From Polaribacter litorisediminis (lineage in GTDB: Bacteria > Bacteroidota > Bacteroidia > Flavobacteriales > Flavobacteriaceae), in contig NZ_CP082966.1 in the NCBI RefSeq assembly GCF_019968605.1, positions 2,219,001 to 2,283,000 of the forward strand: DNA of 64,000 nt, read 5' to 3'. The position numbers were made by a program, and so were the translations under genes. Below are positions 36,046 to 45,094 of the stretch, one piece after another (position 1 is the stretch's first letter; every line of letters starts with the position of its first letter). The notes under the pieces were generated by a model, which was not told where the DNA came from, searched no databases, and saw only the letters and a list, made by a program, of their open reading frames with translations.

Positions 36046-36538
36046 TTAGATTATTTTCGCTGGGTTTCCCATCACTTCAGAATCAGACGATACATCAAAG
36101 TTGACGTAAGCACTCAGAGCAATCAAAACATTGTCACTAATTGAAACGTTTCCTATAAGGATGGTATTCAATCCACACATTATTCCCTATTTTTGGAGTA
36201 CCTGCCCTTTTACCTATTGCCGAACGAATGGTTACGCCATGTGCAATATTACAGTTTTTACCAATAATTGCATTTTTGCTGATGACTGTGGTACCAAAGT
36301 AACCAATATAGAAACCACCGCCTATTTTACCTCCGTTTTGAAAACCATATTTATAGGTATATCTCCTCATACATAGTTTCGCCAAAAAGCCAATCAGTGA
36401 TTTCGTACCAAAGTGTTCTTTTAAACGTTTAAAAAACATGTATCGGAAACCTTGTGCTCTAAATCCTTGTAATAAAACTAATACTGAATATGGTTTTGGT
36501 TTATATCGAAATAAATCTTGTTTTATTATTGTAAGCAT
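36046..36538 (-). pseudogene. Frameshifted serine-acetyltransferase-like hexapeptide protein
   Basis: The first 120 codons (36538 to about 36175) encode a beta-helix acetyltransferase with NAIIGKNCNIAHGVTIRSAIG and GNNVWI. There the frame is lost; a neighbouring frame continues with NTILIGNVSISDNVLIALSAYVN and ends VMGNPAKII at a TAA at 36046. A small indel within codons for VWI(G..)NTI explains the break. Either a recent pseudogene or a sequencing indel. It starts at the stop of the next, related acetyltransferase gene. Confidence 0.75.
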
Positions 36539-37119
36539 TAATTAATTTTATTAGAAGTAATAATTTTTTGTATATCTACTTTGCCAATTACCTTAGCGGG
36601 TACGCCTCCTAAAACTACGTCTGTCTCAAAACAAGATTTTGATACTGCTGCGTTGGCTGCAATAGCAACCCTATCTGCAATCTGTATGTCGCCATATACT
36701 TTTACTCCAGGTCCAAAATAAACGTGGTCTCCAATTTTAGGAGCTGCTTTACCACCACCTGATGCTCCTATATTGACACAAACATGCATCCTACAATATT
36801 TACCAATTCTAGCATTTGCATTGATTACAATGGTTCCATAATGTGGCAATTGAAAACCTTCGTCAACCACATTTTCAGGAATAGAAAACCCTAATTTTAA
36901 TCCTAATTTATATTTTAAATATTTAACAGTAAAATACAAGCTTTTATAAATGGGGTTTTTTCTTTTACATTTTAGATATTCACATGTTCTTAAAAGCAAC
37001 AAAAACCTTTGTGTTGGCTTGAAAGCTGTCTTTACATATAAAAAGAAAAAGTTGTAGTTTTTTTTGTAACCCTGCTCTACTTGTAAAAACCTAATGTAGT
37101 CTTTCTTATTTTGTATCAT
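36538..37119 (-). CDS. Serine-acetyltransferase-like hexapeptide O-acetyltransferase
   Basis: 193 residues. An N-terminal helical part (1-80) rich in aromatic and basic residues is followed by a CysE-like beta-helix (PHYGTIVINANARIGKYC, VCVNIGASGGGKAAPKIG, FGPGVKVYGDIQI). It ends GGVPAKVIGKV. Such proteins in polysaccharide loci O-acetylate sugars. A decayed relative is at 41225-41600 and a frameshifted one directly downstream, so this acetyltransferase type has been gained several times. Confidence 0.8.
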   Translation of the reverse strand: MIQNKKDYIRFLQVEQGYKKNYNFFFLYVKTAFKPTQRFLLLLRTCEYLKCKRKNPIYKSLYFTVKYLKYKLGLKLGFSIPENVVDEGFQLPHYGTIVINANARIGKYCRMHVCVNIGASGGGKAAPKIGDHVYFGPGVKVYGDIQIADRVAIAANAAVSKSCFETDVVLGGVPAKVIGKVDIQKIITSNKIN

Positions 37120-37278
37120 TATTCGTATTTAGGCCAATTAAACTGAGAATTATAAAAGAATTATATATCTCTTCAAAGAAAAGAACGCTCTTAGGATTCA
37201 TTATTATTATCGTTTTTCTTACAAAATTTAGTAGTACTAAAATCAATAAAATGTTTTATATCGTTTTATAGACGTGTC

Positions 37279-38463
37279 TTATTTCAATGTAGCTAATATA
37301 TTTTCTATTAGTTTTTTATAGATACGAACACTATCTAATTCATTTTTAATGAGTAATTCCATATTTAAATTATCGGCACTGTATGTTTCCCAATTTTTAC
37401 AGACCTTGTATAGTATTTCAGGTAAATTATCTTCATTAAAATTTAATCCGATTTTATATTGATCGATCATTTCTGACGTTTCACCAACTAAATTATTCAG
37501 AATAAACAGATTGGATGCAACATAATCATTAAATTTAAAACTATGGGCTACAAATGATTCTTTTCTAAAACTATTTATTCCTATGTCACATACAGAAAGA
37601 TACTTTAAATAATCTTTGTATGCCAACCTACCTGTAATTTTAATGTTCAGAGAGTTGTCAACTGTAAATTTTTCTATGAAACTCCTTTTCTCTCCTTCAC
37701 CAACAAAGTACATACAATATTTAATATTCTTGTCATCAATATCTTGAATTGCTTTCAGCAACAAATCAAAATCATAACTATTGTCTAAACTCCCACCATA
37801 ACAAATCCATATTTCATCAGCAGGTTTGTTCAATTGAAAATTACTTTTCTCAACAAGTTTTTTTGTTTGATCCTTGTTTACACCCAAGTAGGTATAAGAC
37901 CAGGGTACCCCAGGATTAATATCATGTGCGGCTAATGCATACGCCTTGGATTCACCAGAAATATAGGTAGCCATTTTGTAAGATTGTTTAGTCATCCATC
38001 GCCAAGGATACAAAAAGAAATTGGTCATTGATTTGTATCGGGTTAAAGGAAGCAATGAATCTGGCCATAAATCTATGATATCAATTACAAAATTAATACT
38101 ATGTTTTTTACAATAAAGAGCGCATATATATGCCGAACTCGAAGGTGGCATCAGACAAAGAATAAGATCAGGTTTATCAACCAAATTATTTAAATAGAGT
38201 CGAAGTTTATATGCAAATACCTGATGGCTATATACTCTTTTGTATGTCAAATTTTTGTCATAACTGGGCACATGGATATATTTGACAAAAAATGGATTAT
38301 TTTCATCTATAGCTGTTCTTGATTTGTATTTCTTTTCTGAATGACAAAAATCAGTTGTAACAATTGACACTTTTTGAGAAAAAGCATTCGCTATTTTATG
38401 CAACCTACTGTAAGAATTACTTATCTCACCAAAGAGAGAAACAATGAGTATATGTTTATTCAT
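37279..38463 (-). CDS. Glycosyltransferase family 4
   Basis: 394 residues, GT-B-like. MNKHILIVSLFGEISN, DLILCLMPPSSSAYICALYC and FVIDIIDLWPDSLLPL mark the N-terminal half. IWICYGGSLDNSYDFDLLLKA and a late SFKFNDYVASNLFILNNL mark the donor-binding half, in which the usual EX7E motif is weak. It is flanked by gaps of 159 and 87 bases. Specificity unknown. Confidence 0.75.
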   Translation of the reverse strand: MNKHILIVSLFGEISNSYSRLHKIANAFSQKVSIVTTDFCHSEKKYKSRTAIDENNPFFVKYIHVPSYDKNLTYKRVYSHQVFAYKLRLYLNNLVDKPDLILCLMPPSSSAYICALYCKKHSINFVIDIIDLWPDSLLPLTRYKSMTNFFLYPWRWMTKQSYKMATYISGESKAYALAAHDINPGVPWSYTYLGVNKDQTKKLVEKSNFQLNKPADEIWICYGGSLDNSYDFDLLLKAIQDIDDKNIKYCMYFVGEGEKRSFIEKFTVDNSLNIKITGRLAYKDYLKYLSVCDIGINSFRKESFVAHSFKFNDYVASNLFILNNLVGETSEMIDQYKIGLNFNEDNLPEILYKVCKNWETYSADNLNMELLIKNELDSVRIYKKLIENILATLK

Positions 38464-38550
38464 GCTACCTTATCACATTGATTATAAAACACTTCTTAAA
38501 AAGTCCAAAATATTTGAAAAAACCATGTAACCTCAATGAATACAGCATAT

Positions 38551-39750
38551 TTAGTTATTAAATTTTGGAATGTTCCGATAACTTTCATTACAGTATGAGA
38601 AGAGTTGCATCCAATTCTTCTGATATATTTCCAAACTATATTTTTCATTATAGATTTTCAAACCTGAATTTACTTTTTTCATTCTCATCTCGTCATTTTC
38701 AATATAAGTCTTTATTGCCTTCGCAATATTCTCGGGTGTTATAGGATTCAGAATAATAGCTTCATTATTCGAAATAGTGCTTGGAATCTCGCCAGCATTG
38801 GTGGTAATTAGGGCACAGCCTGACGCCAACGCTTCCAGTATAACTAATGGCTGGGCTTCATTTGGATATTGCGTAGGCAAAACGAAAATATGGCTAGCAT
38901 TAAAAAGTTCCTGTTTTTTAGTCCCTTTTGCGCCCGGGATGTAACGAACTTTTATACTTGAATCTAGTACTTTATTGATGTCAACTATGGTTTCGGCTAT
39001 CCATTTTTCTGATTCCTTGATTGTTTTAAATCGGGTACAATGCTTTGTCTTTATTAAAGGCCCGCAAAGAATGGCATTCATTTTTAATTTTGGGTCTGAC
39101 TTCGATAATAATAAAAGAGCTTCCAAATACTCAGGATATCCCTTAGATTCAACCAGCAAACTCAAAAATAGTATTTCAACTGGTTTTGAAGAAATATCTC
39201 GATGTTTATTTAGAGTAAATTGCTGATTTACTGGTTCACTATCAATTGTATTAGGTATTATTTTAACCTTGTCTGCATGAATTCCAATTTCAACTAATTT
39301 TGACTTTTGAACATTTCCTACAACCGTAATAATTTTAGCTGAATTTAATATTTTTTTGAATAGCGCCGTTTTATTACTTGTATTGCTCCAACTAACAAAT
39401 GAATGACCATTTAATGAAATGATTACAGAAAGTTTTCTCTTCATCATACGAACAGGTACATACCACCATAAAATTCTAAGAAATGAAAAATAACCTTGCC
39501 CTAAATTAATGTATAATGTAGCTCTTTTCGTAAATAATAAAGAGAAAATAGAGGGTATAGTTGAAAAGGTATTTAATATCCAATCAAAAATTAACAGCAT
39601 TTTATTTTTAGTTGCTCGTTTCAGTGGGTATAAATAAATATCCTGAAATACATAATCCTTACCGGAAAGTAACTTTTTTATTAATATAGTAGAGGCTGTT
39701 TGCCCCGAAAAAGTAGCTACTTTAATATATGAAAAGTAAATTTTTTGCAT
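38551..39750 (-). CDS. Glycosyltransferase family 4
   Basis: 399 residues. IYFSYIKVATFSGQTASTIL at the start, SLNGHSFVSW mid-protein, EILFLSLLVESKGYPEYLEA and the donor motif region PLVILEALASGCALITTNAGEIPSTI (Glu-rich EX7E type). A standard retaining GT4 for a nucleotide-activated sugar. The next intact gene upstream is another GT4, with a relic between them. Confidence 0.85.
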   Translation of the reverse strand: MQKIYFSYIKVATFSGQTASTILIKKLLSGKDYVFQDIYLYPLKRATKNKMLLIFDWILNTFSTIPSIFSLLFTKRATLYINLGQGYFSFLRILWWYVPVRMMKRKLSVIISLNGHSFVSWSNTSNKTALFKKILNSAKIITVVGNVQKSKLVEIGIHADKVKIIPNTIDSEPVNQQFTLNKHRDISSKPVEILFLSLLVESKGYPEYLEALLLLSKSDPKLKMNAILCGPLIKTKHCTRFKTIKESEKWIAETIVDINKVLDSSIKVRYIPGAKGTKKQELFNASHIFVLPTQYPNEAQPLVILEALASGCALITTNAGEIPSTISNNEAIILNPITPENIAKAIKTYIENDEMRMKKVNSGLKIYNEKYSLEIYQKNWMQLFSYCNESYRNIPKFNN

Positions 39751-39844
39751 ATTTTAAACCTAATTGATGTTAAAAATTAGAACTAAATAAATTTTACAAT
39801 TTAACTTTAATAATAATTCTTTAATACTTCCTTAATGAACCAAA

Positions 39845-40030
39845 CTATTTATTAGACAAAACTTTAGACCAGGCTACATCATAAAATTCTGCAGCCACAT
39901 CTTTAGTCAAAAATACTTTCATAGTATTTGTTGCCTTTTTTGACATCATTTCTCGCAACGCATCATCCTCTATTAATTTTTCTAACTTTCGCTCAAGTAA
40001 ATTCTGATTGAAAATAATAAATAGAAAACC
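39845..40030 (-). pseudogene. C-terminal remnant of a GT4
   Basis: Minus-strand translation gives NQNLLERKLEKLIEDDALRE followed by MSKKATNTMKVFL and a stop at 39845. This is the type of helical tail that ends GT4 proteins after the donor domain. The upstream part is missing. It explains most of the 337-bp gap 39751-40087. Confidence 0.5.
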
Positions 40031-40087
40031 ATTTATCTGAAGAATTTTTAGTAAATTTTATATTAGAAATCTTAGCAAAATTCTTCA

Positions 40088-41215
40088 CTATAATTCTTTT
40101 TTTATTTGTTCTAGAATAGCTTTGTCAGAGAAAACAACTGCTCTTTCTTTAGATTTAGCAGTATAAGTAGCAAGATATGTTTTATCAATGATGTATTTTT
40201 CCATTCCATCCGCTATAGATTTAGGTGTTTGTTCTACCATCACACCAAATTCACCATAACCAACCACTTCCCTGCATCCGCTGCAATTAGTTACGAGCGT
40301 TGGCTTCCCTAACAACATCGCTTCGCACAAAGCCATCGGCATTGCCTCTGAAATTGACGTCATCATAAATACGTCCGTTTGTGCCATCAATGGATAAGGA
40401 TTTTTTACAAAATCGTTCAGTGAAACATAGGTGCCTAAGCCTAATTCTTGAATTTGCTCTTGAAGCGTTTCTTTTAAAAACCCATTACCATATACATCAA
40501 TTTTAAAGGCAAGCTGTTTGTCTTTTAATATTGCCGCGGCTTCTATTAATTTATCATACCCCTTAACAGGATAATAACGGCCAACCGCTATAAAGTGAAA
40601 AGGTTTATTTTTTGGTTGTAAAATTGTTGTATTTGCTTTTTCTTTTACAACGTTTTCATCAAGAAGATTATAAATAACAGGCATATTTTTATAAGAACCA
40701 AATAAACTGATGAATTCATTTTTGGCGTCTTCAGAAACAAAAACAATGCTATCTAATTGACTATATCGATTTTTAATCACTAAATTTCTATACGTTTTAT
40801 TTTTATAAAATTTATAGAAATTTATATTAGACTTATACGAACCATGAACCCAGGAAATTATCTTTTTCACATTGGGAAAAAAGAAAAGTAAATCGGTACA
40901 ATTACCATCTGTAAAAGAAATTGCGGTATCATAACTTTCCGAGATATTTTTTTCGACCCTTTTTTTAAAAAAATAGTTAAATCCAAATTTCTTTTGTGCA
41001 TAAGCCAATATTCTGACGAGATTATTGTTCTTGAAAAGCGGCAGAACTATTATATTTTCCGGAATTTCGTTTTTATAGGCACCAATATAAGAAACTACAA
41101 CTAATGTTATTTCAAAACATTTGTCCGTATTTAAATGATTTAAAATATTCACAAGCGTTCGTTCTGCGCCTCCACCATCAAGAGAAGGGATTAAAAAAAG
41201 AATCTTTTTTTTCAT
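40088..41215 (-). CDS. Glycosyltransferase family 4
   Basis: About 375 residues from the ATG at 41215 (MKKKILFLIPSLDGGGAERT, the typical GT4 beginning). An upstream ATG at 41263 adds 16 residues (MVAKKQDESRILRVKS) that overlap an acetyltransferase relic and look non-native, so the later start is preferred. The donor domain has FIAVGRYYPVKGYDKLIEAA and MALCEAMLLGKPTLVTNCSG. It ends 80 bases before the GT4 relic downstream. Specificity unknown. Confidence 0.85.
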   Translation of the reverse strand: MKKKILFLIPSLDGGGAERTLVNILNHLNTDKCFEITLVVVSYIGAYKNEIPENIIVLPLFKNNNLVRILAYAQKKFGFNYFFKKRVEKNISESYDTAISFTDGNCTDLLFFFPNVKKIISWVHGSYKSNINFYKFYKNKTYRNLVIKNRYSQLDSIVFVSEDAKNEFISLFGSYKNMPVIYNLLDENVVKEKANTTILQPKNKPFHFIAVGRYYPVKGYDKLIEAAAILKDKQLAFKIDVYGNGFLKETLQEQIQELGLGTYVSLNDFVKNPYPLMAQTDVFMMTSISEAMPMALCEAMLLGKPTLVTNCSGCREVVGYGEFGVMVEQTPKSIADGMEKYIIDKTYLATYTAKSKERAVVFSDKAILEQIKKEL

Positions 41216-41224
41216 GCTTTTTAC

Positions 41225-41600
41225 TCTTAAAATTCTAGATTCATCCTGTTTTTTTGCCACCAAACAACAGATTCTTTTTTTACAACTTTTACAGGAATAC
41301 CGGCAATATCAGAAAACGGTTCATGAAAATTTTTATTTACAACTGCATTTGCATCAAAATAACATCTTATTTGCTGTGGTAATTTCACCAAAAATAACGG
41401 CACCGAGACATAAACAAACATTTTTTTTGATTTTTGATGTAACGCAACTTCCCACGTTAGTTCCAATATTTATATTATTATGCATCATAGAGTTTTTATC
41501 AATCTTTCAATTTACATTTATAACTATTGAACCAAAATGTGGCAAGAATAAATCCTTGTCACAAACATTTTGCAGGATTGTAATTCCTGTTTTTAGAGAT
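41225..41600 (-). pseudogene. Decayed serine-acetyltransferase-like gene
   Basis: Pieces in different frames resemble the protein at 36538-37119: FGSIVINVN (compare YGTIVINAN), NINIGTNVGS (compare VCVNIGAS), a hexapeptide stretch near LGAVIFGEI, and AGIPVKVVKKE at the end (compare GVPAKVIGKV). Several stops and frameshifts prevent translation. It lies directly upstream of the GT4 and lends it a spurious longer start. It accounts for most of 41216-41778; the remainder shows nothing. Confidence 0.6.
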
Positions 41601-41778
41601 ATTTTTCTTTACACGTAGTAGCAATGTAGAAAAAAACTTGCACCAAACACTTTTTGAATTATACTAATATTTTGTTTTTTTTAAAAGTTTTAAAATAATG
41701 CTATTAGTTCTTTAACAAATATACTTTTGCAACTATCCTTTACTATTTAACTCATACAGCGCATAGGATTTATAATTA

Positions 41779-42921
41779 TTAACCATTCTTTTCGGTTTTG
41801 ATCAAATTTCCTAATTCATCTGAGCTCATAAACTCTATCGTTGGATAAATTCTCATAACTTCTGTAAGCAACGTTTCTAATAGATCTAAATTCATATTTC
41901 TATTACTTTCATCAATCGCTCCAATAAAATTTAGTCTATGCATTGAAATCACTACAGGTTTACGACAATTAAAAGCAATTTTAATAGCGTTTAGCGCATC
42001 ACCAACGACATCAAAATTATTTTTAAAATTACTCGGTTCAAAGTATACATTTCTTGATAGATACATTAATTCTGATTTACTTTTTTTACCTAAAAAGTTG
42101 TTTTTTTTGTACCTGAAAGTACAATCATCATCTAATGGAATTCTTTGATGAACCATACCTTGTAAAAATTGAACCCCATTATTTCTTAAATTATGCTCAA
42201 TGTCTGGATGCCAAGTATAAGTGGTTGGAATAAAAGATAAAGATTTATAGCCGAAAAAATTTTCAAACATTTCTAATCCTTCATTTAAAATCTGATTAAA
42301 ACTTACTATATCGCTTTTTAATCCAGAATTTAATGCCCCCATATAATTTACTTTTATTGAAGAATCAACATCTGAAGTTAAACCATAAGTCCTCATTTTA
42401 AAAGCTAAATGGGTCAGCTCGTCATTCTTTTGGAGTTGATGCATCCACTTTTTGACATATAAATGTTCACGACCATGGAATTGGGGCTTAAAAATACCTG
42501 ATTTTATTCCTTGTTCCCATAATTCATATGAATTCTGAGTTAAAGTCTTTCGTTTCAAAGTCTCCGTGAAGGGCTCATAAAAGTATTTTTCATATCCGAA
42601 TTTTTCAATTTTTTCAAAATCAGGATTTGCCATAATAGTATTTGCGGTGAGTATGACATTACGATTATTTTTATCCTTAAAAGTCATTAAAAGCTCAAAT
42701 AAAGCTTCCAAATCTTCTGCCGTCGCTAAACTATCGTATCTACAATAAGGATCTTTGTCTACACGTATACCTCTTTTAATAAATTCGTTATATATCTCTT
42801 TTGAAGGCATCCTAACGGCGCCCCAATCATCACTTTCAATAACAAGAATTTTACGGTTTGTATGATACCCTGGTAAATTTAATAAAGTCTTTTTTATTTT
42901 TTTTTGAAAATTTTGAAACAT
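41779..42921 (-). CDS. Divergent polysaccharide-deacetylase-like protein (paralogue 3 of 4)
   Basis: 380 residues. ESDDWGAVR with Asp31/Asp32; HGREH at 149-153; FIPTTYTWH near 236; SMHRLNFIGAI with a late His; ending EFMSSDELGNLI. Same domain order as the other three members. It carries YHTNRKILVIESDDW near the start, which is also the segment left in the relic at 43793-43990. Intact and probably cytosolic. Function inferred as sugar deacetylation or a related metal-dependent hydrolysis. Confidence 0.7.
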   Translation of the reverse strand: MFQNFQKKIKKTLLNLPGYHTNRKILVIESDDWGAVRMPSKEIYNEFIKRGIRVDKDPYCRYDSLATAEDLEALFELLMTFKDKNNRNVILTANTIMANPDFEKIEKFGYEKYFYEPFTETLKRKTLTQNSYELWEQGIKSGIFKPQFHGREHLYVKKWMHQLQKNDELTHLAFKMRTYGLTSDVDSSIKVNYMGALNSGLKSDIVSFNQILNEGLEMFENFFGYKSLSFIPTTYTWHPDIEHNLRNNGVQFLQGMVHQRIPLDDDCTFRYKKNNFLGKKSKSELMYLSRNVYFEPSNFKNNFDVVGDALNAIKIAFNCRKPVVISMHRLNFIGAIDESNRNMNLDLLETLLTEVMRIYPTIEFMSSDELGNLIKTEKNG

Positions 42922-43094
42922 TTATTCTATTGATAACAATTAGCTTACGAAGAATAAAACATAATTTCTACAATTGATTATTTAAATTTGTATTTTAAGA
43001 AAATTATTTTATTTATAAATTACTTAATTTTTATTAATTATTTTTAGAGATCAGTAGTTAGTTACTTAGAACTAAATATAAATGTTTAACGTAT

Positions 43095-43161
43095 GTCAGG
43101 TAGAGCGCAGTAGAAACCTACTTATAGGATTCGAATAGTTCTCGACTGCGCTCGAACTGAC
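43095..43161. repeat. REP-like inverted repeat
   Basis: GTCAGGTAGAGCGCAGT (43095-43111) is inverted at 43145-43161 with two mismatches (ACTGCGCTCGAACTGAC). The CAGTTCGAG core is the same as in repeat family A near the left edge. It lies in the 870-bp gap 42922-43792, which also has a MITE-like copy. The rest of that gap (42922-43094, 43162-43539) holds nothing recognised. Confidence 0.6.
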
Positions 43162-43539
43162 AAATGACATGTTATTAAACAACTTATTTTAAATTATTTA
43201 ACTATTAAAATTTCTAAATATTTACCTACTGACCTCTGATTATTTTTTTAATTAAGGCTAATTATCTAAATCTCTTTAAAAGATCATAAAGAATTCTTAA
43301 TTTTCTTTTTAAAATAGAGTGATAAAAACACTTACTCAAATTACAATAATTGGAGTTAAAAGATAATGGAACTGCTATTTTGGCAATTCTTTGAGATATA
43401 AAATCTTGAACAAAATGATTTAAATTTATACTATTTGAATCTTAAAAAGATGAGTAACTAGGGTTGTATGAATGCAAAAAAACAACGAACACCATTAAAA
43501 AATATGAAATTACTATTATTTTTTTACTTTAAAAATTAG

Positions 43540-43760
43540 TGTTGTCCGATTAAAATTAGCTAAAGTGTTTTAAAGTATTGATAGTATTGATTTCCAGGAG
43601 CTTTTAAAGTAGTACACCTTACTTTTAAAAACGCTTTAGAATTTATGATGTATCGAAAAATTTAAAATCGTAATAATATTGTTTTTCAGTTAGTTAAAAT
43701 CAAGTCTTCGTTCTTGATTCTAACAGCGAAAGCGGTCCTTTTATCTTTTATTGGACAACA
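43540..43760. mobile_element. 221-bp MITE-like element, copy 3 (inverted)
   Basis: Same length as copies 1 and 2 but reversed. The plus strand begins TGTTGTCCGATTAAAATTAG and ends TTTTATTGGACAACA. The internal sequence, including CTTTAGAATTTATGATGTAT, matches the reverse complement of the other copies. It lies 32 bases downstream of a truncated deacetylase-like relic (minus-strand sense), possibly marking a rearrangement end point. Confidence 0.8.
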
Positions 43761-43792
43761 ATGTTTAAAAATTGTCAATTTTTGTTTTCATT

Positions 43793-43990
43793 TTATTCGT
43801 TTCTATTGGTTATATAATCCGATACTGCTTCTAAAACAAGCTCAATTTCATGAGATTTCATATGAGCCCAAAGTTTAAAATTACTAAAATTTGATATTCT
43901 AATAGGCATCCAATTATCACTTTCAATGACTACAATTTTACGGTTTGTTTGCCAATCCGGTTTACTAACTAAATTGTTTGAATTTATTTT
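43793..43990 (-). pseudogene. N-terminal remnant of a deacetylase-like paralogue
   Basis: Minus-strand translation gives WQTNRKIVVIESDNWMPIRI, the N-terminal block of the ESDDWG family with Asp changed to Asn in the first motif. It continues into unrelated sequence and ends at a TAA at 43793. There is no proper start codon. It is a fifth, broken member of the family, directly next to paralogue 4 and a MITE-like element. Confidence 0.7.
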
Positions 43991-44005
43991 TTTATATGTT
44001 GGGTT

Positions 44006-45094
44006 TTAACTGTTTTTTAATAAAACACCCAATTCGGAAGATGTCATGAATTCGACTTCTGGCCATATTTTTATAATTTTGCATATTAAATCACTTAATA
44101 ATTTTAAACTGATATCCCTTTGCTGTGAATTTAAACTTCCAACAAAATTTGCTCTATGAGAACTAATAACAGCAGGCTTATTATGCTTAAAAGCATCTGT
44201 AATTTGTTTTAGTGCAAAATTTATAGGATCATTATGTCTAGGAGAGCTGGGCTCAAAAATAACGTTTCTGGTAATAACAGTTAATCCTTCTTTAGTCGTC
44301 TTACCAATCCAAAAAAGCTTTTTATGATACCATTGAGGTTCTAGAGGGTTGTTGTGTAGTTTAGATAATCCTATGTAATCAATACCATTATGAACTAACT
44401 CTGAATTTAAGCTTAAATGATAGGGTCCGTCGGGCGGCAAAAAATATGTTGTTTTTTGATTAAATGTCTTATTAATAATTGAGATTCCTTCTGCAATATT
44501 ATTTTTTAATTTTTTAATTTCATGATAGGAATTTATGTCAAAAGTTGATCTATATGATTTCATAGCATTTGGCACAAATAATCCTGAAAATCCCCAAACT
44601 TTATTTTCAAAACCTAAATGAGCAATTTTGTCATTGTTTTTCAAGTCATTCATCCATTGATTTACATTTAAATGTTCTCTACCATGAAAACCAATTTCGA
44701 TCATTTTATTTTCCAAAGCTGTGTTATACAAATCAAATATTTCTTTCCCGTCATTTCTATTGTCTAGTGTCTCTAAAAATGTCTCATTATAAAAATTTTG
44801 AAAATTACTCTCCTTAATTTTTTTAAAGTCAGGATTAGATGGGTTCATTAAAAAAGTAAATTTTGGATTCTTATCATCTTTACCTTTGATTGCTTTTAAT
44901 GTGTCAAATAAATTTTGTAAATCATTTGCAGATTCAAATGTGTCATAATTATGCATCCATAAATGAGGGTTAAAATTCTTAATAAATTTATCCCTAATAT
45001 ACTTGTTTTTAAATCTAAAACTACCCCAATCATCACTTTCAAATACGATAATTTTAGTTTTAGTTTTTTTTCCTAGTAAATTTCTATATTTCAA
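44006..45094 (-). CDS. Divergent polysaccharide-deacetylase-like protein (paralogue 4 of 4)
   Basis: 362 residues. ESDDWGSFR with Asp21/Asp22; HGREH at 137-141; FLPPDGPYH near 222; SSHRANFVGSL with a late His; ending WPEVEFMTSSELGVLL. It has the shortest N-terminus of the four. It overlaps the KpsS-like gene by 11 bases, so these two are translated together and may act on the same glycan. Function inferred as for the other paralogues. Confidence 0.7.
   Translation of the reverse strand: MKYRNLLGKKTKTKIIVFESDDWGSFRFKNKYIRDKFIKNFNPHLWMHNYDTFESANDLQNLFDTLKAIKGKDDKNPKFTFLMNPSNPDFKKIKESNFQNFYNETFLETLDNRNDGKEIFDLYNTALENKMIEIGFHGREHLNVNQWMNDLKNNDKIAHLGFENKVWGFSGLFVPNAMKSYRSTFDINSYHEIKKLKNNIAEGISIINKTFNQKTTYFLPPDGPYHLSLNSELVHNGIDYIGLSKLHNNPLEPQWYHKKLFWIGKTTKEGLTVITRNVIFEPSSPRHNDPINFALKQITDAFKHNKPAVISSHRANFVGSLNSQQRDISLKLLSDLICKIIKIWPEVEFMTSSELGVLLKNS

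Noticed and set aside
41216..41263. Upstream start (ATG 41263) for the GT4 at 40088
   Set aside because: The extra 16 residues overlap an acetyltransferase relic, and the family begins at MKKKILFLIPS, so the ATG at 41215 was chosen.
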